7,653 nucleotides of DNA from Chloroflexota bacterium (GCA_028874675.1 JAPPJA010000258.1:1-7653); one strand, 5' to 3'. Positions 1-6,585 are shown, counted from the stretch's first letter. Notes: generated by a model from the letters alone, not told the origin. Translations and numbers: made by a program.

Positions 1-138
1 GAGAATTCCAGCCCCAAACCCTATCTCTCACAACAAGTTTGACTGAGTACTAGTGTGTATGGTAACCGGTATTGGAAGTCAATCTGGCCCTGGGGGCTGT
101 AACAGTTCCGAGTTGAGGAGTCCCAGTGGCCTGGAACT

Positions 139-234
139 CGTCATTCCGGCGCAGGCCGGAATCCAGCAAGGCTAACGGCGCCACGGGTCAAGTGCAGTAA
201 GGATTCCTGGATACCGGCTTTCACCGGTATGACG
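139..234. repeat. REP-like pair of inverted 28-nt palindromic units
   Basis: The left unit is 139-166. It begins CGTCATTCCGG, ends CCGGAATCCAG and folds into a perfect 8-bp stem (143-150 with 155-162, loop GCAG). The right unit is 207-234. It begins CTGGATACCGG, ends CCGGTATGACG and folds into a 7-bp stem (211-217 with 224-230). The reverse complement of the right unit matches the left one at most of its 28 positions, and the A/T change in one arm is compensated in the other arm. The units are separated by 40 bp. This is the layout of a BIME-like pair of REP elements, often dispersed in intergenic DNA. Dispersal in this genome cannot be seen from one window. Confidence 0.75.
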
Positions 235-292
235 GGGCTGGCTGGCACGGAAACTCCCCCAATTCTGAACTATCACGCTCAGCCCCCTTCGG

Positions 293-321
293 TTGACTGT
301 AGCTAGGTATGGTGCTAATGT
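293..321 (+). promoter_or_regulatory. Putative sigma70-type promoter of the ThDP enzyme gene
   Basis: A -35 box TTGACT (293-298; five of six consensus bases) is followed after 17 bp by TAATGT (316-321). TAATGT keeps the T1, A2 and T6 positions of the -10 consensus, and an extended -10 TG lies at 313-314. Transcription would begin near 328, leaving a short leader of about 30 nt before the ATG at 361. The assignment rests on motif and spacing only. Confidence 0.45.
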
Positions 322-348
322 TCAGCCGTCCAACCACAGGAACAAATT

Positions 349-354
349 GGAGGT
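349..354 (+). promoter_or_regulatory. Ribosome binding site GGAGGT
   Basis: GGAGGT lies 6 nt before the ATG at 361 and matches the anti-Shine-Dalgarno sequence fully. This fixes the start of the 566-aa gene. Confidence 0.85.
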
Positions 355-360
355 CCAACT

Positions 361-2061
361 ATGCCAACAATGACTGGCGCCAGGTTTGTGGCGGAAACCC
401 TCAAAGGGTATGGCCTGACTCACGTCTTTTATGTCCCTTCCATCGCCCGCCGCATTCTGGCGGAGCTGGAGATAGCCGGAATCGAGAGAATCGTCTGCCA
501 CGGGGAAAAGGCGGCGGCATACATGGCCGATGGTTACGCACGCGCGTCCAACGGTCCCGCCGTTTGCATGGCCCAGTCCGTGGGCGCGGCCAACCTGGCT
601 GCGGGTCTGCAGGACCCGTTCCTGGGGCTTTCCCCCGTGATAGCTATCACCGGCCACCGGCCTCTTTCCCACCAGTACCGCAACTCATACCAGGAAATTG
701 ACCATTTCCGCCCCTTCAGCTCCACCACCAAGTATTCCGTCGCCGTGGACACCGTTGAGCAGCTGCCCCACCTGTTGCGTCAGGCCTTCAGGGAAGCTAC
801 CTCCGGCGCACCCGGCCCCGTGCACATGGACTTCATGGGCATCCAGGGCGAAGTCATCGAGAACGGCGAAACCGAAATGGAAGTCATCATCGAGGAAGAC
901 TTCATGAAGCGGTCCACGCTGCGTCCGGAGCCCAGTCCGGAACAGATCCGGCGCACCGTCCAGGTCCTGGCCGAGTCCCGCCGTCCGGTCATAGTAGCCG
1001 GTGGCGGCGTAACCTCCTCGGGCGCCCAGGAAGAGGTCGTCAAGCTGGCCGAAATGCTCAACATTCCCGTGGCCACATCCCTCAACGCCAAGGGCGCCAT
1101 CCCCGAAAACCATCCCCTGTCAGTGGGCGTCTGTGGCGCCTACTCCCGCTGGTGCGCCAATCGCGTCGTAGCCGAGGCCGATCTGGCCATCTTCATTGGC
1201 AGCCAGACCGGCAGCCAGGTAACCCTGGACTGGCGCATCCCGCTGCCTGGCGCCAAGATTATCCAGATTGATATCGACGCCTCCGAGTTGGGGCGCAGCT
1301 TCCCCACAACCGTGGCAATTCAGGGGGACGCCAAGGCCACGGTCTCCCGCCTGGTGGAGGCGCTGGAGCCCGTGTCCCGGGTGGAATGGGTCGAACGCAT
1401 TCAGCAGCTTGTCCAGGAATTCCGTGACGAAGTCTCGCCTGACTGGCACTCAGACGCCCAGCCCATCCGGCCGGAACGCCTCTGCCAGGAGTTCACCGAC
1501 AATCTGCCAGAGGACGCCATGCTGGTTTCCGATACCGGTCACGCGGGAATCTGGACTGGCGCATACATCGAACTTCACCATGCGCAGCAGGAGTACATGC
1601 GCGCCGCCGGTTCGCTGGGCTGGGCATTGCCCGCCGCCCTCGGCGCCAAGTGCGCGCTGCCCGACCGGCCGGTGGTAGCCTATACCGGAGACGGCGGTTT
1701 CTGGTATCACGTGTCGGAACTGGAGACGGCGGCCCGCTACGGCATCAATGCCGTCATCGTGGTCAACGATAACCGTTCCCTTAACCAGTGTCGCGTGGGT
1801 GACGAGCGGGTGGTCAACGCCAATTACCCTGGTATGAATGCCGACGCCATGTGGCAATTCACTGATGTGGACCTGGCCAAAGTAGCCGAGTCCATGGGCT
1901 GCTTCGGCATCCGCGTGACCGACCCCGCCAACATCTCAAGCGCCATCGACGAGGCCCTGGCCTCCAACCGCCCGGCCGTGGTGGACGTAGTCTCAGACTG
2001 GGACGTGGTTGCTCCCCCGCCCTGGGGGCCCAGCAGTTCCGAGCGCGTCCGCTACGACTAG
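361..2061 (+). CDS. Thiamine-diphosphate-dependent enzyme, acetolactate synthase/decarboxylase superfamily
   Basis: The 566-aa protein has the three-domain layout of the family. The N-terminal pyrimidine-binding domain (about 4-170) holds the ThDP-activating glutamate E49 in CHGEKAAAYMADGYAR. The central domain (about 190-340) has the VIVAGGGV and IIQIDID strands. The C-terminal pyrophosphate-binding domain (about 365-555) has the metal/ThDP motif GDG (443-445) through NDN (469-471). Such enzymes make or break C-C bonds next to a carbonyl in the cytoplasm; members include acetolactate synthase, benzoylformate decarboxylase and sulfoacetaldehyde acetyltransferase. True acetolactate synthase seems unlikely. 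No small-subunit gene (ilvN) is adjacent, the usual GPG after the Glu motif reads QSVG, and the usual GMHGT-type loop reads CGAYSRW. The substrate is therefore left open. The start is supported by GGAGGT at 349-354. The gene stands alone and converges with the transporter operon. Confidence 0.9.
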   Translation: MPTMTGARFVAETLKGYGLTHVFYVPSIARRILAELEIAGIERIVCHGEKAAAYMADGYARASNGPAVCMAQSVGAANLAAGLQDPFLGLSPVIAITGHRPLSHQYRNSYQEIDHFRPFSSTTKYSVAVDTVEQLPHLLRQAFREATSGAPGPVHMDFMGIQGEVIENGETEMEVIIEEDFMKRSTLRPEPSPEQIRRTVQVLAESRRPVIVAGGGVTSSGAQEEVVKLAEMLNIPVATSLNAKGAIPENHPLSVGVCGAYSRWCANRVVAEADLAIFIGSQTGSQVTLDWRIPLPGAKIIQIDIDASELGRSFPTTVAIQGDAKATVSRLVEALEPVSRVEWVERIQQLVQEFRDEVSPDWHSDAQPIRPERLCQEFTDNLPEDAMLVSDTGHAGIWTGAYIELHHAQQEYMRAAGSLGWALPAALGAKCALPDRPVVAYTGDGGFWYHVSELETAARYGINAVIVVNDNRSLNQCRVGDERVVNANYPGMNADAMWQFTDVDLAKVAESMGCFGIRVTDPANISSAIDEALASNRPAVVDVVSDWDVVAPPPWGPSSSERVRYD

Positions 2062-2090
2062 ACCCGGCTGTCCACGGTTAGCCAACACGA

Positions 2091-2117
2091 GAGGGGCGGG
2101 TTTGAAACCCGCCCCTC
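2091..2117. terminator. GC-rich hairpin between convergent genes, likely bidirectional terminator
   Basis: GAGGGGCGGGT (2091-2101) pairs perfectly with ACCCGCCCCTC (2107-2117) around the 5-nt loop TTGAA. It starts 30 nt after the ThDP enzyme stop and 28 nt after the DppC-type permease stop on the other strand, so it can serve both transcripts. Neither strand has a run of T after the stem. It is therefore not a textbook intrinsic terminator and may instead be a 3'-end-protecting or repeat-derived hairpin. Confidence 0.55.
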
Positions 2118-2144
2118 AAAATTGCCCCGCAGATCAGACAGTCC

Positions 2145-3044
2145 CTAAGACACCTGTCTCAGCTTGGGGTCCAGCGTGTCCCGCAGCCAGTCACCGAACA
2201 GGTTGAAGGCTACCACCGTCAGCATGATTGCCAGCCCGGGAATGGCCGAGACCCACCAGGCCGTATCCACATACTCACGCCCGTCCGAGACCATGCTGCC
2301 CCAGGCCGGAGTCGGGGGCGGAATGCCCGCTCCCAGGAAGCTCAGTGAAGCCTCAACAATGATCACCCATCCCACTTGCAGCGTCAGCAGCACCAGCAGG
2401 GTGTTCACCGTATTGGGGAACAGGTGGAACAGGAGAATCCGCAAGTGAGAACAACCAGCAACCCTCGCCCTGGCGATAAAGTCTCTCTCCTTAAGGGCCA
2501 GCACCTCTCCCCGGATTACCCGGGCATACCTGGCCCAGAGTACCAGGGCAATGGCGACAACCACGTTGGCCAGGTTGGGCCCCACCGCCACTACGAGGAG
2601 AATAGCAAACAAAATGATAGGGAAGGCCAGGGTACTGTCCGCGCTGCGCATGCAAATCGCATCTACCCTCCCGCCAAAGTAGCCCGACACCAGGCCAATG
2701 GCCGTCCCGATTCCACCGCCGATAGCCAGGGTGAAGACGGCTACCAGCATTGACACCCTCCCGCCGTACATCAGGCGGGTTGCCAGGTCTCTGCCCAGGG
2801 CATCGGTGCCCAAGGGGTTCTCCCAGCTTCCGCCTTCCTGCCAGACCGGAGGGGTGAGCCGGTCGGCCAGCGATGGCTGGGTAGTGCTGTGAGGCGTTAG
2901 CAGAGGAGCAAAAGTGGCCGTAAACACCACAATTACAATGATCGCCAGGGGTATCAACGGAGCTCGCCTCAGGGCCTCTGCCGCTTGCTTTCCCCGTTGC
3001 CGGAAGGCTGGTCTTCCGGCTAGAGCTGTACTCGTCGTCGCCAA
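2145..3044 (-). CDS. ABC transporter permease, DppC/OppC type (peptide/nickel family)
   Basis: This 299-aa inner-membrane permease is one half of the channel of a family-5 importer. After a basic N-terminus the first membrane helix is at about 30-48. A periplasmic segment follows, with the family signature GTDALGRD (79-86). Helices then lie at about 98-122 and 141-172. The cytoplasmic EAA loop that docks the ATPase is at about 188-216 (FIARARVAG through FPNT). Near the C-terminus the OppC signature LSFLGAGIPPPTPAWG (234-249) precedes the last helix. The length is normal for the family. The start is TTG at 3044-3042. AAGGAGG ends 7 nt before it, and the next in-frame Met lies past helix 1, so TTG is the best choice. 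The gene begins 15 nt after the DppB-type stop and is co-transcribed with it. It is the last gene of the operon; no ATPase gene follows. Confidence 0.92.
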   Translation of the reverse strand: MATTSTALAGRPAFRQRGKQAAEALRRAPLIPLAIIVIVVFTATFAPLLTPHSTTQPSLADRLTPPVWQEGGSWENPLGTDALGRDLATRLMYGGRVSMLVAVFTLAIGGGIGTAIGLVSGYFGGRVDAICMRSADSTLAFPIILFAILLVVAVGPNLANVVVAIALVLWARYARVIRGEVLALKERDFIARARVAGCSHLRILLFHLFPNTVNTLLVLLTLQVGWVIIVEASLSFLGAGIPPPTPAWGSMVSDGREYVDTAWWVSAIPGLAIMLTVVAFNLFGDWLRDTLDPKLRQVS

Positions 3045-3051
3045 AGTTCGC

Positions 3052-3058
3052 CCTCCTT
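3052..3058 (-). promoter_or_regulatory. Strong Shine-Dalgarno deciding a TTG start
   Basis: On the minus strand AAGGAGG lies just after the DppB-type stop codon (3062-3060), with 7 nt between it and the TTG at 3044-3042. The strong match compensates for the weak start codon and supports translation of the two permeases at similar levels. Confidence 0.75.
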
Positions 3059-3059
3059 T

Positions 3060-3977
3060 CTAGTTGTACCGGATGCGTGGGTCAATGTAAGCGTAGGCGA
3101 TGTCAACCGCCAGGTTTACGGTGATGACCACGGCCGCAATCATCATTACCAGCGTCTGCAGGACCGGGAAGTCACGCCAGATGATGGAGTCATACACCAG
3201 GCGCCCCAGGCCGGGCCAGGCAAACACGGTCTCCACCAGAATGGCCCCCGTTATGAAGGTCGCCAGATAGGTGCCAGCAAAGGTCAGTACCGGAATCAGG
3301 GCGTTCTTGAAGGTATGCTTCCAGACGATCTTGTATTCCGGCAGGCCCTTAATCCTGGCCATCTTGATGTATTCGCCATCCAGCGCGTCCAGCATGCTGG
3401 AGCGGAGCAGCCGCATTACCGCCGCCGCCACCCACCAACCCAAGGTAAAGGCCGGCATGATGTAGTGGGTGAATCCCCCAGTTCCCGCTGCCGGCAACAG
3501 ATCTAACTGTACGGTAAAGAACTGGATCAGCATTATTCCGACCCAGAACTGGGGCAACGACTGGCCGAGAATGGCGATCAGCTTTGCCCCCCCGTCAAAG
3601 AAGGTGTCACGTTTCACCGCCGCAAGCACACCTAAGGGTATGCCTATTATCAGGGTGATGGCCATCCCCGCCAGTCCCAGCCTGAGCGAGTTCATCACCT
3701 TGGGACCGATCAGGTCCATAACCGGGCGCTTGGACTTTATTGAGACACCGAATTCAAACCGGGCCGCATTGCTGATGAACTTCCAGTATTGAATCGGCCA
3801 GGGCTGGTCAAGGCCATAGTGGGCGCGGATTGCGTCCTCCGTCTCCTGGCTGGCCTCCTGGGGCAACAGGAGGATTATCGGGTCTCCTGTGAAGCGACCA
3901 AGGGCAAATATGATCATCGACAGGATGATGAGGGCAATTATCGACTGCCCCGCCCTCATTACAATGTAGCGTTGCAT
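3060..3977 (-). CDS. ABC transporter permease, DppB/OppB type (peptide/nickel family)
   Basis: This 305-aa membrane protein partners the DppC-type permease. The first helix is at about 9-27. The periplasmic region contains the typical GDPI and HYGLDQPWPIQYW motifs, and a further set of hydrophobic helices follows. Family signatures are visible in order: GQSLPQFWVGIMLI, LLPAAG, the EAA loop around residues 200-225 (GEYIKMARIKGLPEYK then KNALIPVLT), ETVFAWPGLGRLVYD, RDFPVLQTLV, and DPRIR at the C-terminus. The length is that of a complete DppB. ATG at 3977 is preceded by AAGGA (3984-3988) with 6-nt spacing. It lies 119 bp downstream of the binding-protein gene and 15 nt before the DppC-type gene, in the usual order. 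The substrate cannot be read from the permease; peptides, nickel and sugars are all carried by relatives. Confidence 0.93.
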   Translation of the reverse strand: MQRYIVMRAGQSIIALIILSMIIFALGRFTGDPIILLLPQEASQETEDAIRAHYGLDQPWPIQYWKFISNAARFEFGVSIKSKRPVMDLIGPKVMNSLRLGLAGMAITLIIGIPLGVLAAVKRDTFFDGGAKLIAILGQSLPQFWVGIMLIQFFTVQLDLLPAAGTGGFTHYIMPAFTLGWWVAAAVMRLLRSSMLDALDGEYIKMARIKGLPEYKIVWKHTFKNALIPVLTFAGTYLATFITGAILVETVFAWPGLGRLVYDSIIWRDFPVLQTLVMMIAAVVITVNLAVDIAYAYIDPRIRYN

Positions 3978-4039
3978 ATTCCGTCCTTAATTGGAGACGG
4001 CCGGTGGACCCCCTAAGATGTCAACCGGTATGTGTTGAT

Positions 4040-4062
4040 GGGGCGGGTTATAGGCCCGCCCC
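4040..4062. terminator. GC-rich hairpin between binding-protein and permease genes
   Basis: GGGGCGGG (4040-4047) pairs with CCCGCCCC (4055-4062) around a 7-nt loop. On the minus strand it lies about 35 nt after the binding-protein stop and before the DppB-type gene. No T-run follows. A hairpin here is often used to terminate most messages or protect them from decay, so that the binding protein is made in excess over the permeases. The same GGGGCGGG/CCCGCCCC core occurs in the hairpin at 2091-2117. Confidence 0.45.
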
Positions 4063-4096
4063 TGATTTGCTCCACAGCAAATGATATCGAAGAACT

Positions 4097-5920
4097 TTAC
4101 CACCTGAGTTCGGGGAAGAAGAGACTGTCCACGTTATTGTCGTAAGAATCTTTCCCGGTGTTCCAGTAGGTGATCTCCGGTATGGCGGCAAAGGACGAGT
4201 CCACCTCGAAGAGGGGAATGCCGTCATAGTTGGCAAGCAGATGTTGCTGCATCTGGCTGATAAGCACCTTGACCTCATCCGGGTCTGTAGAGGCAAAGGC
4301 CTGGTTCATGATTGCGTCGAACTCGGGGTTCTTGTACGTGGTATAGGGCGCTTCAGAGTGCTTCAGCACCTTCACAATGCTCAAGATCTCTGCCGGCGCC
4401 GCCCGGTTATGAGTTCCCCAGGGACCTACCCAGCCTCCGCCCAGGCTCCATGCGCGTCGCATGCTTCGCAGGGTTCCGTATTCGGTGGGCTGGAAGTTGA
4501 CCTTCACCCCAACCGCTTCAAAGTCGGCGCCTATGGCCTCGATCATCCGGGGGAACTCAGCTATGCCGCCAAAGGAGTAGATGGCCAGCTTGATTTCCAG
4601 CGGGTTGCCGTCGGTGTAACCCGCTTCCGTCAGCAACTGACGGGCCCGGTCCGGATCGTAGGGGTAGGAACTCTGCTGGGGGTCGTAGCCGCTGGCGGCT
4701 GCATAGCTGCCCATGGGGTACAGCGTGGTGCTGCCTCGGCCCAGGAAGATATGCTCCAGGATGGCATCCCGGTTGATGGCTATATTCAAAGCCTCCCGCA
4801 CCCGGATGTCTCCGAAGGGGTTGCCCTCCTCCCATTGCTGGAAGAAGTACATGCCCGAGAGCAGGGCGCGTTCCTTGTAGAAGATGTTGAAGCCATCGTC
4901 GGCCAGCGGCGCTATCCGTTCGCGGCTGACGTCAATTACGTCGGTCTGGCCGGACTTTAGCATAGCGATGCGGGTGGTCTCTTCCGACACACCCAGGAAG
5001 GTTATCTGTGCGTACTTGGGTATGCTGCCGCCGGCCCCGCCCCTGAAGTGGGGACGATTGATGGACTCTACTTCCACAGAGGCGCCAAGAACCTGATCAA
5101 CAAACTGGTAAGGACCACTGCCGATGGGAGCCTTGGCGAATTCCTCTTCCCCGATGTCCTCGTAGTAGGCCTTTGGAACAATCATCCCCTCAGTGCCGCG
5201 CACGCCGGAGAAAATCCACGGGGCATACAGGCACGGAGTGTGGCAATTGATTACCCACGTATATGCATCGGGAGTATCGTAGCTATCCCACAGCGGCGTC
5301 AGTTCGTTGATAAAGGCGTTCTGCGCGTCTTCTTCCATCACTTCCAGCGCGCTGAACAACACATCCTCTGACGTAACCTCGGTATTGTTGTGGAACATTA
5401 TGCCCTGACGCATATGGATGGTGTGAACCTTGCCGTCAGGAGAAACCGACCAGTCATTTGCCAGGCCGGTCTCTTTGCTGAACGCGCCCTGGGCGTCGGA
5501 ACCAATGACAACGTCATACATGGATGCGTTGACGTCCTTGCCGCCGGCATTGATGTTGCTCGCCTTGGGGTAAACGCCGTCGCTGCCCATGGACGTGTAG
5601 GTGATTCGCAGGTGGCCTTCAGACTGTATTGACGCTTCCGGCGCCGGCGCCGGCGTTGGCGTGGCCACCAGGATCTTGTCCACCTGGACTTCCTTCACAC
5701 GCTCTTCGACTACCGTTTTCTCTACTTCGACTTCCCTGATGACTTCCCTTTCCACGGGAACTTCAACCTGGACTTCGCGGATTACTTCTCTCTCGACAGG
5801 AACCTCTCTGACCACTTCTACCGTTTCCGGCGCGGCAGAACCGCAGGCGACTATAAACAGCATAGCCATCACGCCAAAAGCGGCCATGAATTTATGCAAC
5901 CGGGTCCAACTGGAAACCAT
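4097..5920 (-). CDS. ABC transporter substrate-binding lipoprotein, family 5 (peptide/nickel type)
   Basis: This 607-aa protein captures the solute outside the membrane and delivers it to the two downstream permeases. Residues 1-26 form a lipoprotein signal peptide: basic TRLHK, a hydrophobic core, and the lipobox IVAC with the lipid-bearing C26. Residues 31-85 are a Val/Glu/Arg-rich spacer with two copies of VPVEREVIREV (40-50 and 54-64). A Pro-rich hinge TPTPAPAP (87-94) follows, then the SBP_bac_5 domain to the end, including the typical VREALNIAINRDAILEHIFLGRG segment. Apart from C26 the only cysteines seen are in CHTPC (226-230), a possible disulfide. The ATG at 5920 is chosen over the upstream in-frame ATG at 6067 because AGGAGGT lies 6 nt before it and the signal peptide begins there. 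The gene heads the operon. The ligand is unknown. Confidence 0.93.
   Translation of the reverse strand: MVSSWTRLHKFMAAFGVMAMLFIVACGSAAPETVEVVREVPVEREVIREVQVEVPVEREVIREVEVEKTVVEERVKEVQVDKILVATPTPAPAPEASIQSEGHLRITYTSMGSDGVYPKASNINAGGKDVNASMYDVVIGSDAQGAFSKETGLANDWSVSPDGKVHTIHMRQGIMFHNNTEVTSEDVLFSALEVMEEDAQNAFINELTPLWDSYDTPDAYTWVINCHTPCLYAPWIFSGVRGTEGMIVPKAYYEDIGEEEFAKAPIGSGPYQFVDQVLGASVEVESINRPHFRGGAGGSIPKYAQITFLGVSEETTRIAMLKSGQTDVIDVSRERIAPLADDGFNIFYKERALLSGMYFFQQWEEGNPFGDIRVREALNIAINRDAILEHIFLGRGSTTLYPMGSYAAASGYDPQQSSYPYDPDRARQLLTEAGYTDGNPLEIKLAIYSFGGIAEFPRMIEAIGADFEAVGVKVNFQPTEYGTLRSMRRAWSLGGGWVGPWGTHNRAAPAEILSIVKVLKHSEAPYTTYKNPEFDAIMNQAFASTDPDEVKVLISQMQQHLLANYDGIPLFEVDSSFAAIPEITYWNTGKDSYDNNVDSLFFPELRW
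5706..5830 (-). repeat. In-frame Val/Glu-rich repeat segment of the lipoprotein
   Basis: This part of the binding-protein gene encodes residues 31-72, a run of alternating Val/Ile with Glu/Arg. The 11-residue unit VPVEREVIREV occurs twice with a 14-residue period, and degenerate copies follow. Synonymous differences between the copies show that the amino-acid pattern is kept rather than the DNA. Such tethers are common after the lipobox in Chloroflexota solute-binding proteins. The likely role is to hold the binding domain away from the membrane. Confidence 0.7.
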
Positions 5921-5926
5921 AAAAGT

Positions 5927-5933
5927 ACCTCCT
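5927..5933 (-). promoter_or_regulatory. Shine-Dalgarno AGGAGGT of the binding-protein gene
   Basis: AGGAGGT on the minus strand sits 6 nt before the ATG at 5920. It excludes the longer frame starting at 6067, whose first 49 codons would cross the promoter-like region and precede a complete signal peptide. Confidence 0.85.
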
Positions 5934-5990
5934 GATAAGGGTAGGTCAGAACCGGCGCTATGCTTCAGCCTCGCCGGCTCTGAAGCTGGC

Positions 5991-6001
5991 AGTATATTAC
6001 C
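5991..6001 (-). promoter_or_regulatory. Putative -10 region of the transporter operon
   Basis: The minus strand reads TGGTAATATACT here. It offers either an extended -10 (TGG then TAATAT) or TATACT (five of six consensus bases). No good -35 box is found at 16-18 bp. Transcription would start near 5984, giving a leader of about 65 nt that contains a small inverted repeat before the ribosome binding site. The core ATATACTG also occurs upstream of the RAM-domain gene. Confidence 0.35.
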
Positions 6002-6202
6002 ACAAGATTCCCAATTGGCTACTGACTCTTGACCATTTCGCCCGGCAAGGACAGGCGGCTTGGGCAATGCTTACGAAAACCAATTGCTTTGTGGCCTTAT
6101 CAGCACAATTTTCGGCATCCAACGTTTCAAATCAGCCGCTGGCTACCTGGCCGTCACTTCGCGCCTGCCCGCCGCATCGAGCTGGAATAGCTGCCCCAAC
6201 GG

Positions 6203-6235
6203 CAAGAGCCCCGCAACTGACATGCGGGGCTCTTG
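6203..6235 (-). terminator. 13-bp hairpin downstream of the ABM-like gene
   Basis: CAAGAGCCCCGCA (6203-6215) pairs perfectly with TGCGGGGCTCTTG (6223-6235) around a 7-nt loop. It lies about 24 nt after the stop of the ABM-like gene on the minus strand and before the transporter promoter, so it probably ends the upstream transcript. Only a weak T content follows the stem (CCGTT), as with the other hairpins in this window. Confidence 0.6.
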
Positions 6236-6258
6236 AACCGGAGACGTTCAACCGGGCA

Positions 6259-6585
6259 CTATTGGAAACGGGTGATGTCCACTATCTGAAAGGTCCTTAC
6301 CCAGTATTCGCCGTTTATGTAGCTCCAGCTGGTCGTGAAACTGGTATGGATGTCGTCGGCAAACTGTTTTCGGAGATTGCTGGCCTCATACCGGTGGAGG
6401 TCATCCTCTGTATCCCAAATGCTGAGGGACACTGCTTCGTCCTCCCCATCGATACCCCTGAGTATGGACCGACCAACCAGCCCGTCAATCTTGTCGTTCA
6501 GGGGAAACACCTTTTCCCGGTAGTAGCTCTCGTAATCCTCCCACCTGCCCGGTCGCAGGTGCCCCCAGACCATCCTCGCGTACAT
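6259..6585 (-). CDS. Small ABM-like protein (antibiotic biosynthesis monooxygenase / dimeric alpha-beta barrel fold)
   Basis: This 108-aa soluble protein has the size and pattern of the ABM superfamily. An opening strand MYARMVWGHLRPG is followed by a helix (EDYESYYREKV), the central GLVGRSILRG strand turn, then EAVSLSIWDTEDDLHRYEAS, the typical strand-Trp-helix segment. A final strand GEYWVRTFQIVD closes it. Members are usually dimers that range from cofactor-free monooxygenases and haem-degrading enzymes to proteins of unknown role. No catalytic residue can be assigned here. The frame extends to a GTG at 6600, but GGGAG (6598-6594) lies 8 nt before the ATG at 6585 and overlaps that GTG, so the ATG is preferred. 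It lies 84 bp after the RAM-domain gene and may share its transcript. Confidence 0.75.
   Translation of the reverse strand: MYARMVWGHLRPGRWEDYESYYREKVFPLNDKIDGLVGRSILRGIDGEDEAVSLSIWDTEDDLHRYEASNLRKQFADDIHTSFTTSWSYINGEYWVRTFQIVDITRFQ

Larger units (their letters stand above)
1..360. other. Non-coding region upstream of the ThDP enzyme gene
   Basis: No credible gene is visible in this stretch on either strand. It holds a pair of REP-like inverted palindromes (139-234), two imperfect copies of a promoter-like sequence (39-63 and 293-313), a plausible promoter (293-321) and the ribosome binding site of the downstream gene. What lies left of base 1 is unknown, so the first bases could belong to the 3' flank of a gene outside the window. 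Confidence 0.7.
5921..6258. other. Non-coding leader and spacer between ABM-like gene and transporter operon
   Basis: No convincing gene is seen in these 338 bp. From left to right it holds the lipoprotein ribosome binding site (5927-5933), a small inverted repeat in the leader (GCTTCAG 5962-5968 with CTGAAGC 5980-5986), a putative -10 region (5991-5999), the palindrome CCAATTGG (6011-6018), and a 13-bp hairpin (6203-6235) that closes the gene cluster on the right. Open frames crossing it lack a start signal and recognisable content. Confidence 0.6.

Noticed and set aside
139..234. CRISPR array
   Set aside because: There are only two units, in opposite orientation and each palindromic, with no regular spacer series and no cas gene nearby.
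4241..4960. Open frame of 239 codons on the + strand
   Set aside because: It lies entirely antisense to the lipoprotein gene, whose homology pattern is clear, and it is a by-product of that gene's GC-rich codons.
5601..6032. Ser/Thr-rich open frame on the + strand
   Set aside because: The TSLSTGTS-like repeats are the antisense reading of the Val/Glu tether, not a real adhesin-like protein.
5921..6067. N-terminal extension of the lipoprotein frame to ATG 6067
   Set aside because: It would place 49 residues before a complete lipoprotein signal peptide and translate through the putative -10 region. The strong ribosome site is at the inner ATG.
6011..6086. CCAATTGG palindrome and a second CCAATTG as an operator pair
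   Set aside because: The sites are short and AT-rich and their spacing shows no clear logic; chance explains them.
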